Assembly (NCBI GenBank): GCA_902768825.1
Contig: CACXMR010000001.1
Coordinates: forward strand, 44,361-108,360
Length of the DNA: 64,000 nucleotides
DNA from: an uncultured Ruminococcus sp.
GTDB taxonomy: Bacteria; Bacillota; Clostridia; Oscillospirales; Acutalibacteraceae
Direction of reading: 5' to 3'
Below, in pieces: positions 16,208 to 24,636 of the stretch. The notes under the pieces were generated by a model, which made no database searches, was not told where the DNA came from, and worked only from the letters and a program-made list of their open reading frames with translations. Each line of letters starts with the position of its first letter. The stretch's first letter is position 1. The position numbers and the translations under genes are program-made.

Positions 16208-18616
16208 TTATTCATCGTCTTGCTGTTCTTTTTTCTTTTTAAGACTGGGCAGGATAATCAGCACAGCGATAACCACTCCCAACAGGAGACCGATACCTAC
16301 GCCCATGGCAAGTGCGCCTATAGAGAACACTGAGCCTTTGGTATTTTCTTCTTTGCCCTTATCATTTGTGGTCTTTGGGGTGTTTGTCTCAGTGGCTTTC
16401 ATTTTCATAGCCGCAACGGTATCTTCTCCATTCTTGAAATATACATAAGTGCCCTTCGCACCATCGTTATAGCAGTAGTATCTGGATGTAAGGTTGAATG
16501 CCGGTTTTTCGCCGAAACGATGGATACCTGTTTCATAGTCGCTCGGGAGTTTGTCAGTGCCCTTGACTACCTTAATGGAATCAACAAGAATAGGCTTGCC
16601 GTATTCGTATCTCACGCTGTAAAGTGCGAGCCACTGCTTGCCAACATCGCCGTTAAGGTCGCTTGATGTGCCGAGAACCTTGTAATTATCCTTTTCTACA
16701 TCGCTGCTGCCTTCCTTGCGGTTGCAGGGAACAACTTTATAGTATGCCGTCTGGTTATTGATAACTACCTTATTGCCGTTGATCTCCTGAGTAATATCAA
16801 CCTCATCAACGATATATTTCGGGATGGGAGTAAATGTAACCTTATAGTAATCGATCAATTCGGTGATATTCGTATAGATCAAGTAACCCGCAAGCAATAC
16901 TCCGAGCACAGTGAATCCGATGGTAAAATAGTAAGCCACTTTGGATTTTGTGGCATAGCCCATAGCCTTGGCCCAAAGTGCGTCCGTGTCAACATTTTCT
17001 GAAACCGTACTGGCCGCATCATCAAAACAGTCGATGTCATAGGTGGTAAACGATTCAAACCAAGCTTGTTTTGCCGGTTCAACGGAATTCAGATATTTTA
17101 CATGAAGTCCGTAGCTTGCAATGGCAGCCATCCCGGATACTCCTGTAAGACCCATGATAACAAAGCCCAGGGTAGAAAGCATAAAGTCGCTGTCATCGTC
17201 CTTAGCGTTCGCTCCCAAACGAAGAGCTGCATTGGTCAGGGCAACACCGCCGGGCTCATAGATCTGGCGGTCAACATCCTGATAAAAGGAAGCCTCCGGT
17301 ATATCTTTAATATCCAGTTTTTGATATCCTTCCTTCTTAGTCAGTGCCATTGTAAACAGATCGGTTATAGAAAGAAAATCAAGTCCCGCTATCTGGCCGG
17401 GAGACAATGCTGCTGCTATGGGATAAAGTGAACGGATACCTTCACCTGCAAAAACACTCTGATCTTTTTCAAAGAAATCCAGCAGAGTGCCGTCCTCATA
17501 TTCGATCTCGCTGATGTAGTCAACGACAGTGACCTCTTCAAGCCTCGACACCGCGCTTACATAATCCACACCTGCTTCAAAGCCCATGGCAATAGTATCA
17601 TTATCTTCCTTAGTCGGATTTTCGGTGTCGATTTTTCCGATTTTTTCGGCTAATGAATCATCAACGGTCTGCTCGGCATTGGCTACCTCGTTAAGCATAT
17701 CATCACGCATGTCGATGACATTGTAAAACTCGCCCCACTTTTCATATATCTTCCTGGCGGTGTCGTTATACTTTTTGTCAAGCGCTGCGTCGATATCCGC
17801 TTCTGTTGTGAGAGAGGGGTTCTCTTTCTTTATCTGCCTCTTGAGATCCTCAGGCTCTATTTTTAAAAAGCGGTCAAGCCATGTATTGTTTGAGCTGTCG
17901 GTTGCCCTTGAGATCAGTGTTTCCAGCAAAAGCACCGCTCTGCCGTTGCCCTGCATTAAAATTGTAATAATATCGGCATGCTTTTTCTTTTCTTTGTCAG
18001 AGAGGGCTTCATATTCTTTGTCGCCCAGCTCATACTTGGTTTTGTTCAGGAGAAGATCGCCCAGAGGCTTGCCTGTATCATCATCCTTCAGCTTGTTGAG
18101 CATCTGACGGTAATAATTTGCTCTGATGTAATTGATAGTATTCTTCGGCTTTTTGTAATTTGCCCTATACTCTTTTAGTGCGGCAATAAAGCGATCAACA
18201 AACGGCAGTATTTCGCTTTCAAGGTGGTTAGCCATAAGGACTTCATAATCCTGAACGATGTAACCGCCGTTCATGTTCATAACGGCAAGGTCGGTTATAG
18301 CCTGCTTCGGGTCATCTGTGGTCTTGTAGCCGATATAGACGATCTTTTTTGTCGGACCTTTTTTCAGATCACTGGTGGTACCGGCTTTTTCGTTCAGGTC
18401 GGCATAACTTCCGTCGTCGCCCTTGATGATGGTAAAGCCCTCTGCCAAAAGCTCCTTTGCGGCTTCTTCGGAGGTTTCGCCCATGCCCACCTTTACCTCG
18501 CTGATGTAAAGGGGTTTTTTTACGTTTTCCGCAGGGGCTGCCATTACCTGCATCGGTATCATCAACAGTGAAATACACAATATCAATGCAGTAATGATCT
18601 TCAGTGTTTTTTTCAT
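16208..18616 (-). CDS. Secreted anchored protein with MABP-like modules and internal membrane hairpin (802 aa)
   Basis: The signal peptide ends near MQVMAAPA. An N-terminal beta module follows (about 30-110: ADLNEKAG..., KKIVYIGYKTTDDPKQAITDLAVMN), then a long helical domain (about 120-450) and two hydrophobic segments (about 470-495 and 545-575). A second beta region (TPIPKYIVDEVDI, DLNGDVGKQWLALYSV, KGTYVYFK) leads to a C-terminal membrane helix and a KKKK tail. ATG 18616 has AGGAG 8 bp upstream. It is the first gene of a long unit and is preceded by the shared promoter element. It is clearly paralogous to the 808-aa protein and, over its front half, to the 1727-aa protein. I recognise no known function; the fold assignment is a visual resemblance. 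Confidence 0.8.
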   Translation of the reverse strand: MKKTLKIITALILCISLLMIPMQVMAAPAENVKKPLYISEVKVGMGETSEEAAKELLAEGFTIIKGDDGSYADLNEKAGTTSDLKKGPTKKIVYIGYKTTDDPKQAITDLAVMNMNGGYIVQDYEVLMANHLESEILPFVDRFIAALKEYRANYKKPKNTINYIRANYYRQMLNKLKDDDTGKPLGDLLLNKTKYELGDKEYEALSDKEKKKHADIITILMQGNGRAVLLLETLISRATDSSNNTWLDRFLKIEPEDLKRQIKKENPSLTTEADIDAALDKKYNDTARKIYEKWGEFYNVIDMRDDMLNEVANAEQTVDDSLAEKIGKIDTENPTKEDNDTIAMGFEAGVDYVSAVSRLEEVTVVDYISEIEYEDGTLLDFFEKDQSVFAGEGIRSLYPIAAALSPGQIAGLDFLSITDLFTMALTKKEGYQKLDIKDIPEASFYQDVDRQIYEPGGVALTNAALRLGANAKDDDSDFMLSTLGFVIMGLTGVSGMAAIASYGLHVKYLNSVEPAKQAWFESFTTYDIDCFDDAASTVSENVDTDALWAKAMGYATKSKVAYYFTIGFTVLGVLLAGYLIYTNITELIDYYKVTFTPIPKYIVDEVDITQEINGNKVVINNQTAYYKVVPCNRKEGSSDVEKDNYKVLGTSSDLNGDVGKQWLALYSVRYEYGKPILVDSIKVVKGTDKLPSDYETGIHRFGEKPAFNLTSRYYCYNDGAKGTYVYFKNGEDTVAAMKMKATETNTPKTTNDKGKEENTKGSVFSIGALAMGVGIGLLLGVVIAVLIILPSLKKKKEQQDDE

Positions 18617-18679
18617 AAGAATCACTCCTATCTGATTTTTTTACAGAAATAACACAATAGTTTATGTCTTTTCAAATAT

Positions 18680-18752
18680 ATTGTACAACACCAAGGGGGA
18701 CAATAGTGGGGACAAACATTTCCCTCATCCCCATTTGTAACAAAATTGTAAC
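18680..18752 (-). promoter_or_regulatory. Shared surface-gene promoter element, copy A
   Basis: On the minus strand the -10 is TACAAT (18685-18680). Ten bases upstream is the octamer TTGTCCCC (18703-18696), and 12 bp further a second identical octamer (18715-18708). After 20 bp comes a 17-bp block (18752-18736) close to TTACAAAACTGTAA. No normal -35 is present, which suggests an activator-dependent promoter. The same layout is found at 23414-23485 and 29870-29941. Confidence 0.8.
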
Positions 18753-18793
18753 TACTGCTTTTGGCTTATTCAAGTAAGCACTGACTATGCTGT

Positions 18794-18836
18794 AAAAAAA
18801 ATCAAAGCAGATACAGCACTGAGCCGTACCTGCTTT
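18794..18836 (-). terminator. Rho-independent terminator after the S41 peptidase gene
   Basis: A 14-bp stem (AAAGCAGGTACGGC with GCTGTATCTGCTTT, two G-T pairs) with a 5-base loop is followed by GA and eight T on the minus strand. Confidence 0.9.
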
Positions 18837-18850
18837 ATATGCAGCTGATA

Positions 18851-20821
18851 TTATCTCATTTTTCTTTTAGCGGTGACTGCACAGAAAGCGCCTGCAGCAA
18901 CCATCATAACCAATACGATCATAAGCACCGGTGTACTGTCGCCAGTCTTTACATTATCATCACCGGATGTCGGAGTGGGAAGTGCGGACTCCTGCTCTGA
19001 GGGCTGTTCCTCTGAGGGCTCGTCCTGAGAAGGCTCGTCCTTTGAAGCATAAAACTCGTCAATAAGAGATGCCATACTTTCATAATCATAAAGCCCGCTG
19101 TAATCGGTCTGCTCTTTGCCGTCCGAATCAATATATCTGCTTGTCAGCTCAAAGTCCAGGGGCGCACCCATGTCAACATCCTCATTGTCTTTGTTGATAT
19201 ACTTACTGTATCCGGAGATCGTATATGCCATTCCTTCCGGATTTGTGAGCACAAACAGACCGCAGGTGCCGCCGCCGCTCCTCTCACCCAGAATTGCTAT
19301 TCCCTCGTCCTTTGCCAAAACAGGGAACAGATTGCCGCAGGAGAATGAAACCTTGGACGTGACCACTGCAAATTCAAAATCATAGGCAACGTCCTTGTCA
19401 AGATCGTTGATTTCCCCGTTAAGGTCAAAATCAACTTCGGCTGTCCGTGAAATTATGTTGCCTGTAAGAGTCTCAAGAGTTTTGAGGGACCATTTGTTGT
19501 CGTGATACTTATTGTTGGTGATGGCCGCCATCATATAAATAATTACCGCACTGCTGCCGCCTGTGTTGCAGGATACGTCTATGACAAAGCGCTTAATTCC
19601 ATTCTGGGCAGCATAATCAAGGGACCACTTGAAGGCATAGACCACCTCATTCAAGAAAGAATCAAAAACAAACACACCTGTGTCACCCACCCTGTAGAAG
19701 CGGGACCCTGAGCCCTCGTCCCAGCTCTTTACAAGCTCATATTTTTCAAGCTCTGTATTCCTTTTTTGGGGAAGACTAAATACCTGCATCTGGCTGAAAA
19801 CTAATCGTGTAACATAATCTGTCAGCATCTGGCAATGTGGGCTTGTAGTGTCAGCCTTCACCTTAATCAGTTCCTGACCAATTTCGGTATCTGCCAGACG
19901 TCCCATAAAGAGCATACTGCTGAGATTGATCATTGTATGCCCGCCGTCAGAAAAATCATCCGCAAGATAGCACAGGCCAATAAGGTAGTCTATCATACTC
20001 TCCGAAAAAAGGAGCTGTTTGGCTGTTCTGGAGTCGTCACTGTATTCATCAAGGGTTTTGTCAAAGCCCTTTTCTGCAATGCTGTAGGAAATGGGTGCCT
20101 TTGCAGGACAGCCGTATAAGCTGTCAATGGCAAAGCAAAGCTCGTAATAGGTGTATCGGATGCTTTCGGGGGTGCGTGGCTTGTTGCTGTAATCAATCAC
20201 GTCTTCAAAGTATGTACCCTTCATGTTGGCAACTTCAACTGAGTTGAAGAAATAGATCGCACCCTTTACATATTCGGCGGCGTTGTAAGTGGAAACACAA
20301 ATATCGCTGATGGTGGTCAGCGGGAAATAAGCCTTGCCGTCATCTTCGATGATGTCCAGTCCGTATTTTCCAAGATCGAGAGTCAGGCTTTTTACTTCGC
20401 CCTCAAACACTGGGTTTCCTTCAGAACAGTAGGGCACATCAAACAAAGTACCTTCCGATACCGTAGGCTGTGAAACAAAGCTCTCAAACCCGTCAAAACA
20501 GAGGGTGTCATTTTCCGCATCAACGGTCATGCTTCCCTCCTTGCAGGACACGGTAACAGTGCCGTCATCGTTTTTGCTCTCGGTGTATGGCACTGTGTAT
20601 ACGGAGTTGAGATAATCAACCGCATCAATATATGGCATATCGGGAAGGGCTGAGGTAAACAGACACTCGATCTCTTTACTGTTATTCATGTTATAAAGAT
20701 AAGCTGTCACACTTCTTTTTTCGATGGCATCACTTACCGCACTCACCGGGGCAGGTGCCGAAACAGCAAGCACCATGGCGCCTGACAGTATGACGCCTAT
20801 TATTGATAAGGATTTTTTCAT
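18851..20821 (-). CDS. Surface-anchored S41-family (CtpA/tricorn-like) peptidase
   Basis: The protein is 656 aa: signal peptide (ending PVSAVS), a roughly 350-aa N-terminal region, then a C-terminal S41 core. In that core FVIDVSCNTGGSS is the family's IDLR-N-GG strand. VVTSKVSFSCGNLFP holds the likely nucleophile serine, and ILGERSGGGTCG is the GE-T-G segment. A Pro/Glu/Ser-rich spacer leads to VKTGD, a hydrophobic helix and KRKMR, a sortase-like sorting signal. It lies 87 bp downstream of the 808-aa gene with a hairpin between, so it is probably in the same unit. A role in cutting neighbouring surface proteins is inference. Confidence 0.8.
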   Translation of the reverse strand: MKKSLSIIGVILSGAMVLAVSAPAPVSAVSDAIEKRSVTAYLYNMNNSKEIECLFTSALPDMPYIDAVDYLNSVYTVPYTESKNDDGTVTVSCKEGSMTVDAENDTLCFDGFESFVSQPTVSEGTLFDVPYCSEGNPVFEGEVKSLTLDLGKYGLDIIEDDGKAYFPLTTISDICVSTYNAAEYVKGAIYFFNSVEVANMKGTYFEDVIDYSNKPRTPESIRYTYYELCFAIDSLYGCPAKAPISYSIAEKGFDKTLDEYSDDSRTAKQLLFSESMIDYLIGLCYLADDFSDGGHTMINLSSMLFMGRLADTEIGQELIKVKADTTSPHCQMLTDYVTRLVFSQMQVFSLPQKRNTELEKYELVKSWDEGSGSRFYRVGDTGVFVFDSFLNEVVYAFKWSLDYAAQNGIKRFVIDVSCNTGGSSAVIIYMMAAITNNKYHDNKWSLKTLETLTGNIISRTAEVDFDLNGEINDLDKDVAYDFEFAVVTSKVSFSCGNLFPVLAKDEGIAILGERSGGGTCGLFVLTNPEGMAYTISGYSKYINKDNEDVDMGAPLDFELTSRYIDSDGKEQTDYSGLYDYESMASLIDEFYASKDEPSQDEPSEEQPSEQESALPTPTSGDDNVKTGDSTPVLMIVLVMMVAAGAFCAVTAKRKMR

Positions 20822-20855
20822 AATGCTACGCTCTCCTATAATATTTTTTATACAG

Positions 20856-20892
20856 CCCAGGCTATGCAGATCGTTTTACCCCAAAGCCTGGG
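20856..20892 (-). other. Intergenic hairpin between the 808-aa gene and the S41 peptidase gene
   Basis: CCCAGGCT pairs perfectly with AGCCTGGG around a 21-base loop. No T run follows on the minus strand, so it looks like an mRNA processing or stability element rather than a terminator. Confidence 0.5.
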
Positions 20893-20908
20893 ATTATTGT
20901 TTGGTTCC

Positions 20909-23335
20909 TTAAGCCTCGCCGGCTTTTTTCTTTCTGATACGAGGCAGGAGAATCAGTACGGCTATACCGCCGCCAAGAAGCAATCCGATGCCTGCGCCCA
21001 ATGCAATAGATCCGGCAGAGAAAAACGAACCCATTTTATTATCGCCGTTGTTTTTAGCATCGGTTGTATTGCCGGTGCTTGTCTCTTCGGTTTTCATTGT
21101 CATAGCCGCAACGGTATCTTTTTCATTCTTGAAGTAAACATAAGTACCCTTCACGTCATCGTTATAGCAGTAATATTTGGATGTAAGGTTAAATGCCGGT
21201 TTTTCTCCGAAACGATGAATGCCTTTCTCATAGCCGCCGGGGAGAACGTCACTGCCCTTTACTACCTTAAATGAATCCGCAAATATAGGATTGCCGAATT
21301 GATATTTCACACTGTAAAGAGCGAGCCACTGCTTGCCCACGTCTCCGTTGAGGTCGTTTGCAATACCGAGTATCTTATAGTTATCCTTTTCAAAATCGCT
21401 GCTGCCTTCCTTGCGGTTGCAGGTAACGACTTTGTAGTATGCCGTCTGATTATTGATGACTACATTAGTGCCGTTAATTTCCTGAGTAATATCAGCCTCA
21501 TCAACGATATACTTCGGGATGGGAGTAAAATCAACCTTGTAATAGTCGATCATTTCCTTGAAGGTCGTATAGATAGAGTAACCGGCAAGCAGTACCGCTA
21601 TGACTGTAAAACCGATATAAAGAAAATGAGTTACCTTGGATTTTGTAATGAGCTTTTGGGTGGCATCATAAAGCCGGTCCGCCTCCGTAAAAGCTTTCTC
21701 AACGCCTTCCTCGGTCATGTTGCCTAACGCTACATAGTCGATACTATAATCATCTGCACCCTTACCGATCCTGGTGACATACGCAGTCCATGCTTCTCTG
21801 CCGTTGGCTTTGATGGAATCAAGAGTTCTCAGATAAACCGCCCGGCTTTTAATTGCTGCAAAGCCGGACAATCCGGTAAGACCCCAAAAAACAAAGCCGA
21901 GTGGACTGAGCAGAAAGTCGCTGTCATCATCTAATGCTTTTACTCCTTCGCGCAGAGCCGCATTCGTCAGAGCAACGCCGCCCGGCTCATATATCTCACG
22001 GTCAACATCCTGATAAACGGAAGCGGTAAGCATATCCTGGATTTCCGCATCTTTATAGCCTTCCTCGTTGACAAGTGCCATATTAAAAAGATCCACGAAC
22101 GAAAGGAAGTCAAGGCCTGCGATCTGACCATTTGATAACGAAGCGGCTAAAGGATAGAGTGAACGGATAGTATCAGCTGATAATTCGCTCATGTCACGTT
22201 CAAAAAAATCCAGCAGAGAGCCGTCTCCGTATTCGGTCTTGCTAAGATAGTCAACAACAGTAAGCTCTTCAAGCTTTATTACTGTGCCCACATAGTCGGT
22301 GCCTGCTTTATAAGCCTCTGACAGATTCTCGGCATCCTCCTTAGTGGGATTTTTCAGATCTATTTTTTCAACCTTTTCAGCTAAAGTATCGTCACCGACC
22401 GGCTCGGCATTTTGTATCTCATTGAGGGAGTCCTCTCTGTCGCAGATGATCTCGTACAAATCACCCCACTTTTGATATAGCTTCATTGCGGTATCGTTGT
22501 ACTTTTTGTCAAGCTCTGCCATGATATCCGCTTCTGTTGTAAGAGCAGGATTGTCCTCTTTGATCTGCGCTATCAAATCATCCGTATTCAGCTTTTCAAA
22601 ACGGTCAAGCCATGTGTCATCGGCGCTGTCGGACGCCTTTGTAATAAGCGCTTCAAGCAGAATGATCGCCCTGCCGTTGCCCTGCATAAGTATAGTGAGG
22701 ATATCGGCGTGGTTTTTCTTTTCGGCATCGGAAAGAGCGTTGTATTTGTCGTCGCCCATTTCGTATTTTGTTTCATTCAGGAGAAGATCGCCCAGAGGCT
22801 TGCCGCCTGTATCGTCGTCAGTAAGCTTGTTGAGCATCTGGCGGTAAAAATCGGCTCTGATGTGATTAAGCGTATTCTCCGGCTTTTTGTAGTTTTCTCT
22901 GTATTCATTGAGTGCGGAAATAAAACGCTCTACAAAGGGCTTTATCTCGCCTTCAAGGTGGTTTGCCATAAGTGTCTCATAATCCTGAACGCTGTAACCG
23001 CCGTTCATGTTCATTACAGCAAGGTCGGTTATTGCTTTTTTAGGGTCATCGGTGGTCTTATAGCCGATATAGACGATCCTGTTTTTCTTACCTTTCTTCA
23101 TAACGCTGTTAGAACCGGCTTTTTCGTTCAGGTCGGCGTACTTGCCATCGTCGCCCTTGATAATGGTAAACCCTTCCTCCAAAAGCTCCTTTGCGGCCTC
23201 TTCGGAGGTACTGCCCATGCCGACCCTTACTTCGCTGATGTAAAGGGGTTTTTTTACGTTTTCCGCAGGGGCTGCCATTACCTGCATCGGTATCAGTAAT
23301 AGGGAAATACATAATATCAACGAGGTAAGGACCAC
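20909..23335 (-). CDS. Paralogue of the 802-aa MABP-like membrane protein, stop codon at ancestral codon 4
   Basis: The protein is 808 aa as read from GTG 23335. It has the same layout as its paralogue: signal peptide (LILCISLLLIPMQVMAAPA), beta module with IVYIGYKTTDDPKKAITDLAV, helical domain, two membrane segments, second beta region (DLNGDVGKQWLALYSV), C-terminal helix and RKKK tail. Aligned with the 802-aa gene, the natural start is GTG 23350 (AGGAG 8 bp upstream), but codon 4 is TAA at 23339-23341. Translation could only proceed by re-initiation at GTG 23335, giving a signal peptide without its lysines. It may be a very young pseudogene or a re-initiation device; the rest is intact. It is first in its unit and preceded by promoter copy B. 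Confidence 0.8.
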   Translation of the reverse strand: MVLTSLILCISLLLIPMQVMAAPAENVKKPLYISEVRVGMGSTSEEAAKELLEEGFTIIKGDDGKYADLNEKAGSNSVMKKGKKNRIVYIGYKTTDDPKKAITDLAVMNMNGGYSVQDYETLMANHLEGEIKPFVERFISALNEYRENYKKPENTLNHIRADFYRQMLNKLTDDDTGGKPLGDLLLNETKYEMGDDKYNALSDAEKKNHADILTILMQGNGRAIILLEALITKASDSADDTWLDRFEKLNTDDLIAQIKEDNPALTTEADIMAELDKKYNDTAMKLYQKWGDLYEIICDREDSLNEIQNAEPVGDDTLAEKVEKIDLKNPTKEDAENLSEAYKAGTDYVGTVIKLEELTVVDYLSKTEYGDGSLLDFFERDMSELSADTIRSLYPLAASLSNGQIAGLDFLSFVDLFNMALVNEEGYKDAEIQDMLTASVYQDVDREIYEPGGVALTNAALREGVKALDDDSDFLLSPLGFVFWGLTGLSGFAAIKSRAVYLRTLDSIKANGREAWTAYVTRIGKGADDYSIDYVALGNMTEEGVEKAFTEADRLYDATQKLITKSKVTHFLYIGFTVIAVLLAGYSIYTTFKEMIDYYKVDFTPIPKYIVDEADITQEINGTNVVINNQTAYYKVVTCNRKEGSSDFEKDNYKILGIANDLNGDVGKQWLALYSVKYQFGNPIFADSFKVVKGSDVLPGGYEKGIHRFGEKPAFNLTSKYYCYNDDVKGTYVYFKNEKDTVAAMTMKTEETSTGNTTDAKNNGDNKMGSFFSAGSIALGAGIGLLLGGGIAVLILLPRIRKKKAGEA

Positions 23336-23413
23336 AAGTTATCTTTTCACTAAAATCACTCCTATCTGAATAATTTACAGAAACACAACAATAGTTTATT
23401 TCTTTTCATTTAT

Positions 23414-23485
23414 ATTGTACAACACAAAGGGGGACAATAGTGGGGACAAACCATGCCGACTTTTGGCTTGTTACAAAACTGTAAC
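23414..23485 (-). promoter_or_regulatory. Shared surface-gene promoter element, copy B
   Basis: The -10 is TACAAT (23419-23414), with octamers TTGTCCCC at 23437-23430 and 23449-23442 (period 12 bp, 10 bp from the -10). The 17-bp palindrome-like block GTTAC-AAAACT-GTAAC is at 23469-23485, 19 bp from the outer octamer. The leader down to the start also resembles copy A. Confidence 0.8.
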
Positions 23486-23509
23486 CGTTTTTTATACCAT
23501 GCATGTTGG

Positions 23510-23590
23510 GACGCTGTCCCAGACCCTGCCAAGGGAGCTTCTCACCCCTTGGAACCCTCGGCAGGAACGCATTCCCTGCACCCATCATAA
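23510..23590. repeat. Dispersed 80-bp intergenic repeat, copy 1
   Basis: This segment matches 49014-49092 with only about nine differences. Its core can fold: CCTGCCAAGGG pairs with CCCTCGGCAGG with one mismatch, and a smaller AAGGG/CCCTT option lies inside. No reading frame is conserved convincingly. It resembles small non-autonomous repeat families of Firmicutes. Confidence 0.85.
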
Positions 23591-23660
23591 AAAACATAAA
23601 TATACTATGCAGGCTATTATCAGTTCTGCCGAAACAAAAGTCAGACAGATTTTTTGGGGA

Positions 23661-23689
23661 TTGTAAACTTATCCCGAATATGGTATGAT
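23661..23689 (+). promoter_or_regulatory. Sigma-A-type promoter for the L,D-transpeptidase-like gene
   Basis: TTGTAA (23661-23666), a 17-bp spacer, then TATGAT (23684-23689). It lies about 34 bp upstream of the proposed start. Confidence 0.65.
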
Positions 23690-23722
23690 TGATTTAACCT
23701 ATTAACGAAAGGACAAGTTGCC

Positions 23723-24493
23723 ATAAAAAAAAGCATACAATCAAAGGCAATCGCACTGGCACTGGCTGTAGCCACAGCGTTTTCTGCGTCAATGATGCTG
23801 ACAGGCTGTACACAGCAGAAAACCGAAAACAAATCAACACCCGCCGCAACACTGTTTTCTGACCGCCATAACCTCGGTGCCTCCCCCGAATGGGTCACAA
23901 AGCTCGATGCCGCAAAGGATGCGGATCAGCTGATCGTTGTGGCCGGCTATGACAAAAACACCGCCTATGTTTCCATGCACGAAAAGGACTCAAACGGCAA
24001 GTGGCAAAAGATCATCTCCTCCCCCGGCCTGATCGGTCTTGACGGCTTAGGACAGGCTAACATTGAGGATGCGCTGACTCCGGTGGGCACATTTACCATC
24101 GACAAAGCCTTTGGTCTCGCTGATGATCCCGGCTGTCAGATGGAATGCACCAAGGTAGACGACACCTACTACTGGTCGGGTGATCCCAAAAACCACTTCA
24201 ACGAGCTGGTAACCATCAAAGACGTCCCCGATCTCGACACCAATGAGTGCGAGCATATTTCGGACTATCAATATCAGTATCAGTATGTGCTGAATCTCGG
24301 CTTCAACTCCGAGTGTGAAGTGAAAAACGGCTATGCCTTTTTCTTCCACTGCTTCGGTGACAGAAAGCCCTATACATGCGGCTGTGTTTCAGTGCCGGAA
24401 AATATAATGAAGATCATTATGCAGAGCATAAAGTCCGGCTGTAAAATCACCATCGACAGCATGAAAAACCTGAACGCAAGCTTTGACGATTGA
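23723..24493 (+). CDS. L,D-transpeptidase-like (YkuD-fold) lipoprotein
   Basis: The protein is about 256 aa. A lipoprotein signal peptide (KKSIQSKAIALALAVATAF, lipobox MLTGC) is followed by a YkuD-type domain. TPVGTFTIDKAFG is the family's entry motif, then YYWSGDPKNHFNE, a histidine in FFFHCFG, and the catalytic cysteine in TCGCVSVPENIM (the usual arginine after GC is replaced). Such enzymes make 3-3 crosslinks in peptidoglycan or attach proteins to it. The only start that keeps the whole signal peptide is ATA at 23723, with AAAGGA about 9 bp upstream. The first ATG, 23792, would remove it. ATA may be a rare start or a mutated ATG. Confidence 0.8.
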   Translation: MKKSIQSKAIALALAVATAFSASMMLTGCTQQKTENKSTPAATLFSDRHNLGASPEWVTKLDAAKDADQLIVVAGYDKNTAYVSMHEKDSNGKWQKIISSPGLIGLDGLGQANIEDALTPVGTFTIDKAFGLADDPGCQMECTKVDDTYYWSGDPKNHFNELVTIKDVPDLDTNECEHISDYQYQYQYVLNLGFNSECEVKNGYAFFFHCFGDRKPYTCGCVSVPENIMKIIMQSIKSGCKITIDSMKNLNASFDD

Positions 24494-24550
24494 TCAGACA
24501 TAAGGGGCATGCTGCCATTTTTGCACAAGCATAAACTACGCAATAAACAA

Positions 24551-24597
24551 AAGCATTATAACCTACATCTCTGGTGCAGGCTATAATGCTTTTTCTT
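24551..24597. terminator. Bidirectional rho-independent terminator
   Basis: AAGCATTATA and TATAATGCTT form the stem, extended by imperfect inner pairs. TTTTT follows on the plus side and TTTTGTTT on the minus side. It serves the converging transpeptidase-like gene and the 872-aa cell-wall protein gene. Confidence 0.85.
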
Positions 24598-24636
24598 TGG
24601 AAATCAATTAATTACTGCTGCTTTGGAATAAGCTTA

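Noticed and set aside
23503-23688. A short plus-strand frame (about 60 aa) across the dispersed repeat
   Set aside because: The second copy at 49014-49092 does not keep the frame well, and there is no ribosome site; the conserved thing is the DNA/RNA structure.
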